In this document: positions 11,863-22,700 of the stretch, one piece after another
Numbering within the stretch: position 1 is the first letter of the stretch
How the letters are laid out: each line of letters opens with the position of its first letter
NCBI RefSeq assembly: GCF_000003815.2
Contig: NC_049988.1
Span: 15,265,016 to 15,329,015 of the forward strand
Source of the DNA: Branchiostoma floridae
Lineage: Eukaryota; Chordata; Leptocardii; Amphioxiformes; Branchiostomatidae
Length of the DNA: 64,000 nucleotides
Direction: 5' to 3'
Notes under the pieces: model-generated
Databases searched by the model: none
The model's input: the letters and a program-made list of their open reading frames with translations, nothing else
Told to the model about the DNA's origin: nothing
Program-made: the position numbers and the translations under genes

Positions 11863-14541
11863 TGAAATGATTTTCAACAGACAACAACTGAAATACTGGA
11901 CATGATGATGCCAAATCAAGGTTTCACAAGGAATGGGACTGGATATTCAAAACTATGGAATGTCTGGACATCATTTCTATGGACCCTATGGACTGTGTTG
12001 CAGTTGTGTAAAAGTTGCTAAACAGTTACCTTCAAGCAACCTAGTAGAGCAAAATGAAAGTTTTATGCCATGTTCAACAATCTGCAATATTTTGGCAAGG
12101 ATGGAAGATATGAAAAAAAATAGACACCATCCATGGATTTTCTTGGAAATTCTGTCAACGACAAAAATTGGAGCCTCTGTACTACAGTATCAGGTAGGAA
12201 CTATTGCTTTATCTTTCTGATGGCTATACTTTATGACAGAGATAGCACAACTTTTTTCTTGAACTTGAGAAAACACTTGACCACTTTGACACCTCAGAAG
12301 TAATATGCAAAGCGTCAAAGCGCAAAGTTTCGATTACTCAAGTTGGTTATTCTCATGATATTGTGTAATGCAGCCAGGGCACTTTTCCTTTTGTATCTTT
12401 TTCCAGTTTAAAAATTCAAGGTAAGTGGAAAAAATTAAGTTTTCTTTGTAGAGAGATCAAGCATGACAAACAGAACAACTCATACTACTTTTAATTGTTG
12501 TGCACACTTAGTCGCTTTGTTGTCTAGGGACATTACTGCTGGAGGGTTGTTTCCAAATAGAAACAGCAGCAGCAGGTTTTATATCGGGTAGGATAGAGTA
12601 AATTTTGCTGTTATGTCAGTGTCAGTTTAGTAAACATACTTGGACTTTTGCAATATCAATTACCCGTTGCTGATATTGATATTCATACAGAGGGAGTTTA
12701 CAAGTGCTATCAGACAGAAGATATACTTTCCAAAGCTTAGTCTCTTCCTATGCTTTACTTTCCAAAGCTTAGTCTCTTCCTATGCTTTAACTTGGACGAT
12801 ATCTTCAACTTCTCAACTGTTGCATTGCTTCAGGTAAAAATTAGTTGAACACAGTAATGCTGATTGATGTCATCTTTACAATTGATGAGCAACTTAGAGT
12901 AAAACATGTATCGGCGGCAGCAATTTAAACCCGCCATTTTTGTTTTTGTTTACATATTCATGACAAGTGACGTTACGTAAGTAAGGGGCGTTTCATTTCA
13001 TACAGCATGTATTTATCAGATCTTTTTCATTTTGTGCAGAAGAAACTTTTTTGAGTAGACGTTGACCAAGCTTTTGAAAGGGATGTTCTAAACTTTGTCA
13101 AATTCAAAATTAAAAGTTACTACGGTTTTCATTGGTCTGAAGAAGAACCCCTGTCACCTACAATAAAGTGTAACATTCAACATTTCCCATGATTCGCTAA
13201 GGGTCCACCATTACAGCCGGGGCTGCGTTTACTCTTCTGGCTACTCGAACAATTAAAAGGTAAGAACAAGACGATCATGCCCACTAAATTGTAAAGGTGT
13301 CCGGATCAAACAAACCCATTGACCTTTAATTGTTCAATTGTGCACAGCTTGTGCTTTGTTTGTTGTCTAAAGACATTGACACGAAGGCCGTTCGGTTCGA
13401 TGTTTACACCCACCATGTGAGGGGGAAGGGGGGATATTTTGGTGCACTTTTTAAGTTAGTTTATACAAGTTTTGTCCCTTAGTTTTTTTCAGTATGTCTT
13501 TTGTGAACTTTTTTCAAGTGAAAATGTATTTTGAGGTTGTTGCTAATACAATTATTGGCTCACAATGTTCCACATTCCCTGCAATTATGAGCATTTCTCA
13601 TTTGATTTCTAGTGTTCATCAGAAATTTTTATTCTGAACAATATTTAACAACACTGCTTTCATAGCCCTAACCTCAGATCAGGAATTACAACTAAAACAT
13701 GTGGCTGTCATATCTGAGAAAATTTCAGCACCTATATCATTTCATGAGAGCTGTCGAGTGCATTTCCAGCCTCTGCATTCCTTGACATTACAAATGTCAA
13801 CTTTCAATTGTTGATTACTCTTAAACTCATAATCCATTGTACTGTATTATCATTGATATTTGATAAATTATGTTAGAGCAGGATAACAGAGATTGAGCAA
13901 TGCACAAAGTGTGAAACATTGTGAGCCAACAATATGGATGGCAAAGTAATTTTCAAATATTTGTTTTGCTATATAACTTTACTTGATGTACTCATCATAA
14001 CAGTTAGGCAACATCAAGCTCTTGACATAGCACTTTGTTGGTAAAACAGCTCCTCTTTTTCAATCATATACTGGAGCTGAGGATGATTAAACTAAACATT
14101 GAGCACCAATACCAAAGCTTTGCATTGTAGTACTTTTACATCCATTTTTCTTATCTTGAGGCAGTTGCCATGAATGAATATTTTCATTTAATTTCTGTTT
14201 GCTGGAAATCAAGTATTTCAATCAGAAATGATAAAAGATAGCAAGACATGACTCAAATTAAAATAACTGTACATGTCTATTGGGTTCAATGTTAAGGTAG
14301 AAGATGTGATTTTTAAAACATCCTAATTTTTAAAATCAAGCAGTTCCTATGATTCTTGATTATTGGAGTTTCTTATGTCATTACAAATTCAATGCCATCA
14401 GCATTATGTTGAATATTTGCTATCAGAAATATTATTAGAGCTCAGGTAATAAATGTTCTGCATCTATTTTTGTCCTGTCAGTTATTGAAATGTGTGACTT
14501 GTCTGGTCTCTAGGTGTCATTCCATTTTGTTTGACCCCAAC
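11863..14541. other. Upstream region of the proline-rich gene
   Basis: There is no coding exon I can support. A 33-bp direct duplication (CTTTCCAAAGCTTAGTCTCT) lies at about 12726-12789. The segment 12920-13262 contains a GC-richer patch and a possible non-coding first exon ending AATTAAAAG before GTAAGAAC (about 13259). That exon is inference only. An acceptor CTCTAG at 14508-14513 precedes the start codon of the next gene and implies at least one upstream 5'-UTR exon. Confidence 0.4.
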
Positions 14542-16191
14542 ATGGCCGAAGGAGACCCACCACTTACCCAACCATGCCAAGAGGTAGGTCAGGAAGAAGC
14601 TGGCAATGGTGCCACATCTATAAGGGCTCTGGAGTTCCAGACAAACAACATCATCCAGCAAGCAACGGAACTCCAAACAGAGTTGGGGAGGAGGGAGCAA
14701 GGAGATCCAAATCGACTGCTTCCTCGAGCCATCCAACTGCATCAGTCCACAGGGGACTTACAACTGGATATTGGGGCATATGTGTTGCAGCAAAATCCAC
14801 ACCACCCCCGACAACATGCCCCCAACATCAGGGGAGGGGCACCACTACAACAGATCTACGCCAACATGACCGACAATGGAGCAACTGGGGGGACAGGATT
14901 CACTGACATCCGTGAAGGCAATGAGGTAAGCAGATTCTTTTACATGTTGTTAACAAAAGCAACACAAAAGCATCTTTTAGTTCCAAGTATTTTGCATCTT
15001 TTATGAAAGAAAACTACCACCAGAGATAATGTATAACCTCTTCACCAACAGGAACCGAGGCAATCCACAAGTCAAGGTGGAGCAACAACCAACATGGCCT
15101 CCATTGCCGGTCCTTCAGTGAGCCGTCGCCCTACTGCACTTGGAGATGTTGGCCCCAATTCAGCACTTGAAGACATCCTGGTCGCACCTGACAACCGGGC
15201 AGGAACAGAGGCACCTGCCGCACGCATGAAACCACCTTCACAACCATTGCAACCCCCACCACCACCACCACCGCCGCCTGCAGGCCAACTGCACCACGAC
15301 TTAACACCGAGGAGACAGGAGGCAGAACCTCAGGCCCGTGGCAAGCAACATCGCACCCAGCCAGAGAGTTGGCCGGCCACTAACAGCACCAGGGCTCCAT
15401 CATCTGCAGACCAGCTACACGTCATGCCACCCGGCACTATGGTCCCTGACAGCGGACCAAAGGCTTTCCTCCACGTAGAGGTACTGACCTTTTTCTTAAA
15501 GTGATAGAATTAAACTTGGACAAATCCATGATTATGAACTTCTTTGCATTATCCACTCAATCTGTGATGTTTGCAATCTCCAAACAGATAGTAGTATCTT
15601 CTTCTGTTGAGGTCAAAATCAAGCCAATTAAAAACATTCAAAATTAGGAGTGCAAATCATTCTTTTGCTTGGGAATCACCATGTCAGACTTTGAGGCACA
15701 AATTGCATGAGGAAAACCAGGGCTTGAAATACCCACTTGCCCACTTGAAAATGCAACCTCATTTTGCTTGGCGCAACTTCATTTTAAACCCAGGTTGCAC
15801 ACTGCGCAACCTGAAATTTTGCAGTTGGAACACTGCTTTTCCCCCACCTATGTGCATAAGCTTTTGTATTTATTTTTTGATAACATAAAACATATTGCAT
15901 AGTTCCATATAACTGGAAGAAAAGATAAGGGATAAGTAGCTGATTTGAAGAAAGTAACAACTTGAAAGTGGGGCAACCTGAAATGTTGATGGTGCAACCT
16001 GGCTTCTGATTCAGGTTGCCACTTGGACAACCTGGCTGAAAAAAGTATTTCGGGCACTGAAAACTGATACTACGCTTGTTAGAATCTAAGTATAACATCA
16101 AAGCTAGAAATATCCTGGAATAATGAAAAAAATTGTCTGTGTCCACCAGGGGGAGCACTACCCACGAATGCAGGCTGAAGAACCAGACTGA
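14542..16191 (+). CDS. Proline-rich hypothetical protein, three coding exons
   Basis: Exons 14542-14925, 15052-15480 and 16150-16191 join in phase 0 with GT/AG boundaries (GAG|GTAAGC, ACAG|GAACC, GAG|GTACTG, CCAG|GGGGAG) to give 284 residues. The start ATGGCC follows an acceptor (CTCTAG|GTGTC at 14513) and the context CCAACATGG is good. The product is rich in Pro, Gln, Thr and Ala. It has a nine-proline run about two-thirds along, no signal peptide, no membrane segment, and one weakly helical Gln-rich stretch near residues 30-60 (FQTNNIIQQATELQTELG). The terminal exon is only 14 codons (GEHYPRMQAEEPD, stop). AATAAA at about 16505 could be the poly(A) signal. I do not recognise a family. It may be a regulatory or scaffold protein, or a captured TE-derived exon set. 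A 342-bp MITE lies in its last intron. Confidence 0.55.
15718..16059. mobile_element. CAGGGCTTGAAATAC-ended MITE (342 bp), 5-bp TSD
   Basis: The ends CAGGGCTTGAAATAC and GTATTTCGGGCACTG are inverted repeats. Perfect 5-bp target duplications AAAAC flank it (15713-15717 and 16060-16064). The interior has repeated GCAACCTG/CAGGTTGC units in both orientations. It shares ends, length and duplication size with the element at 18908-19249 but has a different interior. CAGGG ends plus a 5-bp duplication suggest the hAT5 type. No transposase is present. Confidence 0.8.
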
Positions 16192-16726
16192 ACATACAGA
16201 GGACCTCGGCCTGATTGAAGTAAGATACACACTTACATTCATCTTATAGCAACAGCTATCTCAGAGTTTCATTGTATCACCTAATTCTGCAAAATCATAG
16301 AAACTGTTCATACAAAAAGGGCACCAAACAAACCAATAAAGTAGTTGAATCTTATATTTGAGATCACAGTTTCCATTTTGCCTGTGTCTAATTTTTATGT
16401 AGCTCGAAGAAAATTTGTTACAGTACCAGTTATTGTGGACTTTGCAATAACATTTAAATATCTTGACATGTTTAGAAATCTTTAAGCTATACACTATCAC
16501 TCTTGAATAAATGACAGTCAAATTCATTAGAAATATACTTTTGTCTTTAACCTCTTATACATACTGGTATTATGATTTGAATACTTGTAGTAACATCAGC
16601 ATTTTTTGTATCACAGGCATTCATCTTACAAAGGTCAACATCCCACAGTTCTCCCAACATCCCACAGTACTCCCTTGGCACACACAAAAATGATACCCTG
16701 GAATGATACCCTGGCCATTTCAAGAA

Positions 16727-17062
16727 GTAGCAAACTTTTCTGTTGCATATTCTGTTTTACTTGCAAACTCTCACTAGCTAGTAAATTAGGTTACATGCAT
16801 TATATCTTGTTCTTTGAAGCATTGTTCAGTGTGAAGAACTGGACTTTGACAGACTATTGGATTACCTCATGATCAACCATGCAAGAGCAATATATTAGCA
16901 CTTCCACTTGTTTTTGCAGCAAAAATGATGACTCAGAATGTTAACTTTTAAAACAGCAAACTTTTCAGTTGTCTTCCTTCTTACTTGCAACCTTCCATTA
17001 GATAGTAATTTAAAGTAGGTTATCTTCATGCCTTGCAGTTTATTCTTTTAGGTATTGTTCAA
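16727..17062. repeat. Tandem duplication (~230 bp unit), diverged
   Basis: About 16727-16835 recurs at about 16955-17062: AGCAAACTTTTC(T/A)GTTG, then TACTTGCAA, TAGTAA, TAGGTTA, and ATTGTTCA(G/A)TG in the same order. It is non-coding and lies downstream of the proline-rich gene. Confidence 0.55.
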
Positions 17063-17308
17063 TGAACAGTGCAAAGCAATATGTGCAGTACCATTCCTAA
17101 ATTATTCTTTGTGCATGTATGTAATACAGTTGCACAAGTTAGTCAACTCAGTTATTAAAGTGGAATAAAGATTCCCTAATGAAGAAACAAATTTGCAATG
17201 TAAGAATGTTTTGGTAATGTAATACAAATTATGTTGTGTTAAATTTTGAGATAAACCCATTTCTATGTTGGAAGACAATTTTACAAACTTTTTTGTAACT
17301 CACTGAAG

Positions 17309-18234
17309 GCTCGTTCTCATTGAAATGTCGAAAATGTGTCGCCTGACTTTACGACTTGATATTGAGCAAATTATAGACAGCATGACTGGTCCCTTTGTTT
17401 TTCCACAACCCCTGTAATGTTTTACAAAAGATGCACCACAACATTCATATTTGTTCATGACTTTGAAGGTTATTATAGCCTCGGGTGGGATTTCAACGCC
17501 TAAAAAATGGCTATCGCCTGAGAAGATGCGAAGAATTCAAATAGTAGCCAAAAATGGAACAATTCAGTTCCCAAAATGATTGTTCGGCAGATGACACCAG
17601 CTACCCATGCCCTCTGTCCGATCACGTCAGATCGCTACTATCACTGATCTTGGAGGCTGTGTGAGGAGCTTTATGCCTGTCGCCAGATTCTGTAACAAAC
17701 GTTACCACCACGAGTACGATGGTTGCCACGGTTATATTATCCATGTATAAGACTAGAAATGACCGTTTTTGTGACGCATTACAGTTTTCCTGGTTTTCTA
17801 AAGGAACAAAAAAAGGGTCATTGACTGCCATTTGTATCCCATCCTGCTTACAAAATGTTGTACAGAAATGACTGTAACAAACGTTACCATTGTTTGATGC
17901 TTTCTAAGCATTCTATCTGACCCGGTGCAAAAATGCTGACCACTTTTTAAATGTCCCTAGGGACGTCAACTTATGCCTAAATGATGTAGCCGATAATGCT
18001 AATCCCTTTGAAGATAAAGGGTTAAGTTTACTGTTGTAACAAACGTTACCGGTAATGTTTGTTACCTGCCCTGTAATGCATTACCAATGGGACCGAAAAT
18101 AATAAGTTGCCATTTTTTGGCTATGGTTAAAAGAGGAATTTTCCTAAGCAACCAGGTAGTTTTCACTGAAAATAAAGCCGATTTATTTTTCGACCCAAAA
18201 AATGCCATTTTCGACATTTCAAAGAGAACGAGTG
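17309..18234. mobile_element. 926-bp TIR element with internal motif array
   Basis: The ends GCTCGTTCTCATTGAAATGT and the complement of the right end (CACTCGTTCTCTTTGAAATG) match over about 28 bp, through GTCGAAAATG. Direct TGAAG copies flank it (17304-17308 and 18235-18239), suggesting a 5-bp target duplication. Inside, TGTAACAAACGTTACC occurs at 17691-17706, 17873-17888 and 18035-18050, followed directly by an inverted relative at 18051-18065. No transposase ORF is seen, so this is a non-autonomous element. Confidence 0.7.
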
Positions 18235-18501
18235 TGAAGTGAAAGAAAACCTGGCAATTTCCTATGAGGTTGTTTTATACTGTTATAATACATTGCCTGC
18301 TGTGAAACGAAGGAAAAGAATACCATCCTGCTTTCTTATGATGCAATGTTTAAGGGGTCTCTTGATCTTTCAATAAATCCCTGAAACATGATTTTATTCA
18401 CTGCGATTTTCTTGCTTTTTTTTTATAAGCATAGTACATGTATGTAAAAGCAATGGGAGATTATAAAATAACTTCATCAAGTTGGTAGATCATACTAGGT
18501 G

Positions 18502-18572
18502 TGTTCTTTTATATAACCAGTTATTATATGTCAGAAGCTGAGAATAACTGGTTGTGTAAAAGAAAACTCCTA
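18502..18572. repeat. Hairpin, ~23-bp arms
   Basis: Arms around GTTCTTTTATATAACCAGTT and AACTGGTTGTGTAAAAGAAA pair with two mismatches around a ~22-nt loop. This is probably a small MITE remnant. Confidence 0.5.
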
Positions 18573-18907
18573 TGTCCGACATTCTTACAGATATGCATAT
18601 TATCTGCAATTGCTTTGACTGGTTACATCTTTGACATGGTTGTCATTGAAATTAAGGTCACCGTGATGTGATTGTGCAAATAACATGCAAAATGATATAG
18701 ATATGTACACACTGGAATTTGACATGAACATATATATATAGTGGCTCTAGAGTACATATCCACAAAAAGAAACACACTCCTGGTTTCAATCAAAATGGTT
18801 CCATGGGCAAATAACAGTGATGACACAAAAATGAAAATTTATTACAAGAAAGGAAGATAGTCATATGTATGTCATGACAGAACAACAGCAAGAGGAAAGT
18901 TCATATG

Positions 18908-19249
18908 CAGGGCTGGAAATACCACCTGCATATGCAGGTTAGTGCAGGTAAAATTGGAGCTGTGCAGGTATTTTTGGTATCTAACTGCACCTAACATGCG
19001 CTGGTCCATGTATTGGGTTTTATCCATAAATGTCCTATGATGTAGGTGTATATGGATTGTTATCAGCTGCATTGGCTGTTACCACCTATGAAGTATAAAA
19101 GGAAAAGTAGCAATGGTTCCTGAACTATTTTAGTATGATCCATACTTCCTAAATTCAGAGTGGTGCAGGTGAAATTTGTCTGGTGAAGGTAATTTTCAAT
19201 ATAACCTACACCAGTGCAGGTATGCAGAAAAAAAGTATTTCGAGCCCTG
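18908..19249. mobile_element. CAGGGCT(C/T)GAAATAC MITE, full length (342 bp), 5-bp TSD
   Basis: The left end is CAGGGCTGGAAATACCACCT and the right end is AGTATTTCGAGCCCTG. Target duplications ATATG lie at 18903-18907 and 19250-19254. Subterminal TGCAGGT/ACCTGCA repeats are present in several orientations. Other copies in the window: 23742-23979 (reverse, truncated), 40880-46109 (split by a later insertion), 44935-45071 (fragment). Confidence 0.85.
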
Positions 19250-19539
19250 ATATGAAAGGAGAACAAGTCGTAGAAACAGGGTCAATAAAGTGGTTCCAGT
19301 CACCTTTACTTTGTTACTGTGTTAGGAAAGATAAACAAAGTCATCCAACAACTGTTGAAAGAAACAGATTTAGCAGAAAGATAACTAAGAGTGAAGATAG
19401 GGAAATCTGTAGAGAAGTGATGTTAACTTTGAGTGACTTTTTTGGCTACATTTCTGCATCTTCTGGGGTGAATCAATCTTACAGCTTGTGTTAATGAACA
19501 AACTTGTGCAACGAACAATTGGAACCACAAACAAGTCAT

Positions 19540-19545
19540 TTTATT
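19540..19545 (-). terminator. Candidate SNAPC1 poly(A) signal (AATAAA)
   Basis: On the minus strand AATAAA lies about 250 nt beyond the SNAPC1 stop codon. It is the nearest canonical hexamer I noticed. Assignment is by position only. Confidence 0.35.
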
Positions 19546-19795
19546 TGTTAGTAAGTCATCAACATATATACAAATGTACATAAACAAATACCTTTCTTTT
19601 CTTTTCTTTGCTAGAGCCAGGCCTTCTCCTATGCTTTGCACAATCTATACCCAAACAATTTTCCTCGTTTCTTTCTTGATTAATATCTTCCACGTCCTAT
19701 CATTTCAGAAAGTTCAAAACCTCAAAAATTTTGTTGCCATGTTAAACTTCAAAATATAATATTCCACATCCCCAATCACAGCTTTTGCTTTTGTT

Positions 19796-22700
19796 TCAAG
19801 CTCTCTTTTTTCTCGTCTTCCTTGCAGTACTCCTTGGTGATTTCCTCTTAGTTGACTTTGGTGACTTCTTCAAAGGTGAATCAGACATACTACTTGTTCC
19901 TTCACCAAGACTTTCACTCATCTTCTGTCTCTTCCTTCCGTCTTTTTTACCACCTTTTTTCTTTGCATCAACATTATTACTTTTTACTCCTTCGATTTTT
20001 ACCTTGACTTTTGGCACACTTTTCTTTTTGCCCTTTTTTGGGGCAGTTTTGGCTTTCCTTTTGGGGGTTGTTTTCTTTTTGGCTGGCACTTCCTCACTGC
20101 TGGAGGCTGTCGGTTGAATTGCGGAGGCGATGAGCCGTCTGGTCTCCTCTGTGGGTGACATAAATCATGATGATAAGTTCAAAACAAGCAAATAAATGGT
20201 TAATTTAAAGCTTAAGTTGCCTGTACATCTGTAACAGATGCTTAGGGGTGGCCCCTATCTCCATTTCTGTAGCCCTTGGGCCACACAATTGTGCAAGTCA
20301 CTACAGCAGGGGGCTAGTCTGCTGATAGTGATGTGTGTTTAACTCCCATACTCTTCCTCATAAGTGCTAAGTGCTAAGCAGAGAAAGCCGCATGTACCAT
20401 GTCTTTGGTATGACTCGGCCAGGGATCAAACTCACGACCTACCCATTGCAAGGTGAACACTCTACCAACTCAACCATCACACCGGGTTTTCTTACTAAAT
20501 AAATAGTGATTGTGCAGTAATGACTTGCTTAGGTTTGGGATTGAAAAAGTAGTGGTAATAAATAGTACATGTTAATTGTAAACAACCTGTTGTCATAGTT
20601 TATATAGGATAAAAGATGTGTGCTCGTGTTTACCTAAATGGTGACGGGATAGGGAATGGAAGGAACCCTAAATATCGGGTGTGTATTTTGCAGCCAGTAG
20701 GTACCCAAAGTGTGGGTAATGAGGCTGTTTAGCGTGGTCAACGCACCTCCTAAGGAAGCTTTCTCCAAATGATCTTCACTATATAATGCAGACATAGTAG
20801 GTCAAAATGTCACTCTTATAAAATACCTGTTCTCTGACAAAACACCTATCTGACAAGATGATAACTTTAAAACAAGGGCTAGGTGTTGACAGCCATCAAA
20901 TTTGTGTGCTAAAATACCTAACTGTTTCCTTTAAATTCAGTAGAGACTTATACAGCCTATAGCTTTTCCTGGCAATAGTTTTTCCATGCAAGGAGCAGCT
21001 CTAACTCACCTCTGATTTTCTGTGTTGGAGACTTGCAGCGTGGGGGAGTTTTTTCCTGTGTTTTCTTCTTCCCCTTCCCCTTGCCCTTTTTCCTACCAGT
21101 TGTAGGAGCCCACTCTTCATCATCTGATGTTGTGGTGTCCTGCTGCAGGTGACGTATGGACCTGGGCATCTGTTTGGTGAATAGAAAGATTTAGTTTCTG
21201 TTTCAGTTTACTCCAGATCTAAAAGAAAATGATCTGTACAAGATACGTCAATGAAGATTAGACATCCAGGTAACAAGATATGCTAAAATCTGAAAACTAG
21301 TGGATGCTACTTGAAACGTCTGACCGTTTCCAAAGTCATTGTTTGTTTGTTTGTTTGTTTGGGCCGGCTACTCTCTCTTCGCAGCCAGGGGCTGAATTGC
21401 GAGGAGCTTACAATAGGCGGGGCTAAGCCGCAAGGGTCTGAAATGGCAGCCTGTATACAGCGCCTAATGACCTCAATACGACAGTAATTGCCCCATGTGC
21501 GGCCAGGGACTGTAGGTTTTGGACCACTCACACCGCACCATCGCACGTGTGGTGGGTTCTTTAACGTGCCTGGGGTATGGCTCTCCCCAGACACGGGACC
21601 TCCATTTAACGTCCTATCCGAGGGACGGCCCTAGCCGAAGCTAGTACTCATTTTCACCTGAGTATAGTGAGGAAATACGTGTAAAGTGCCTTTCCCAAGG
21701 ACACAAGAACGGTAACACGGCAGCAGGATTAGAACCCGCAACCTTTCGGTCACGAGGCGTTCATCCCGCCACTGCGCCACACGGCCCCACCAAATATCCA
21801 GTTGCTTGAGTAACTGCTTTTTGGCAGATCTGTACAAGGTGGTAAAATCTTTAAAAATGTAGTAAAAATAGTAAAAATCTTTCTTTTTGTCCAACTGATT
21901 TTAGCAGTTTCCCAGTCACAGGAACACAATGCCATGCAACATATTTGACAGGTATTTGTTTCTTGAATGGAAAGATTTAGTATCTGTTTCAGTTGACTTC
22001 AAATCAAGTAGAAAATGATCTGTACAAGGTGATAAACTCTAAAATAAAATGACCTGATTTTTTAGTAGTAGAAGCTGCAGTAGACTGGTTTATCATTCAA
22101 CTCAGAATATAAAAACAAATCTCACAGAATAAAAAGTTTAATAGCTTCCTTGTTTCAGCAACACAATGTCATCCAACATGCATGGGAAAAAATAAAAAAA
22201 ATAAATTTTCACTTTCAAGTCTGACCAAGTCTACAGTCTAAATCTTTCTGTTTCAATTTCCAATTATATTACACCATACAGGGTTGGACATATATACCAT
22301 TGGTACGTTAAATTGAAACTGAACAATGAAATTAATTTGAAGGTAGATGATCTGAGCACACGACAAGGTTAAAGTTGAGACAACTCACCTTTGCAAAAGT
22401 GCCGTAAGATTTGCCCTTGATTTTGGCTATCCTCGATGCTCGTTTCCTTGACTCAATCTAAGAAAGGTGGAGACATTAACAAGTGTTTATCAGTCTGACT
22501 TGTTCAACTTACATCATTATACTTAGCATCATTAAAAAAAAGCCTCCACGTTTAAATACCCCTCCTTCTATGCAAGGTACAACTATTTTCATCATCAAAT
22601 CTAAAAGTAAATCTACTGAAATGCAAAGACTTCTAGTCTGGATGCGAGACCTCTGATCTCAATAATATCTGACAAGGCCAGACTGTTCTTCAGAGTCTAA

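Noticed and set aside
20400-20490. tRNA-like gene
   Set aside because: A and B boxes are present, but the cloverleaf is not intact and a SINE body follows, so it is a retroposon head and not a functional tRNA.
20957-21169. Independent small protein starting MPRSIRHLQQ
   Set aside because: The ATG directly follows an acceptor (AACAG) and continues the SNAPC1 frame. It is exon 10, not a separate gene.
21700-21790. tRNA-like gene on the minus strand
   Set aside because: It is the head of a 455-bp SINE with an AAAC tail and target duplications.
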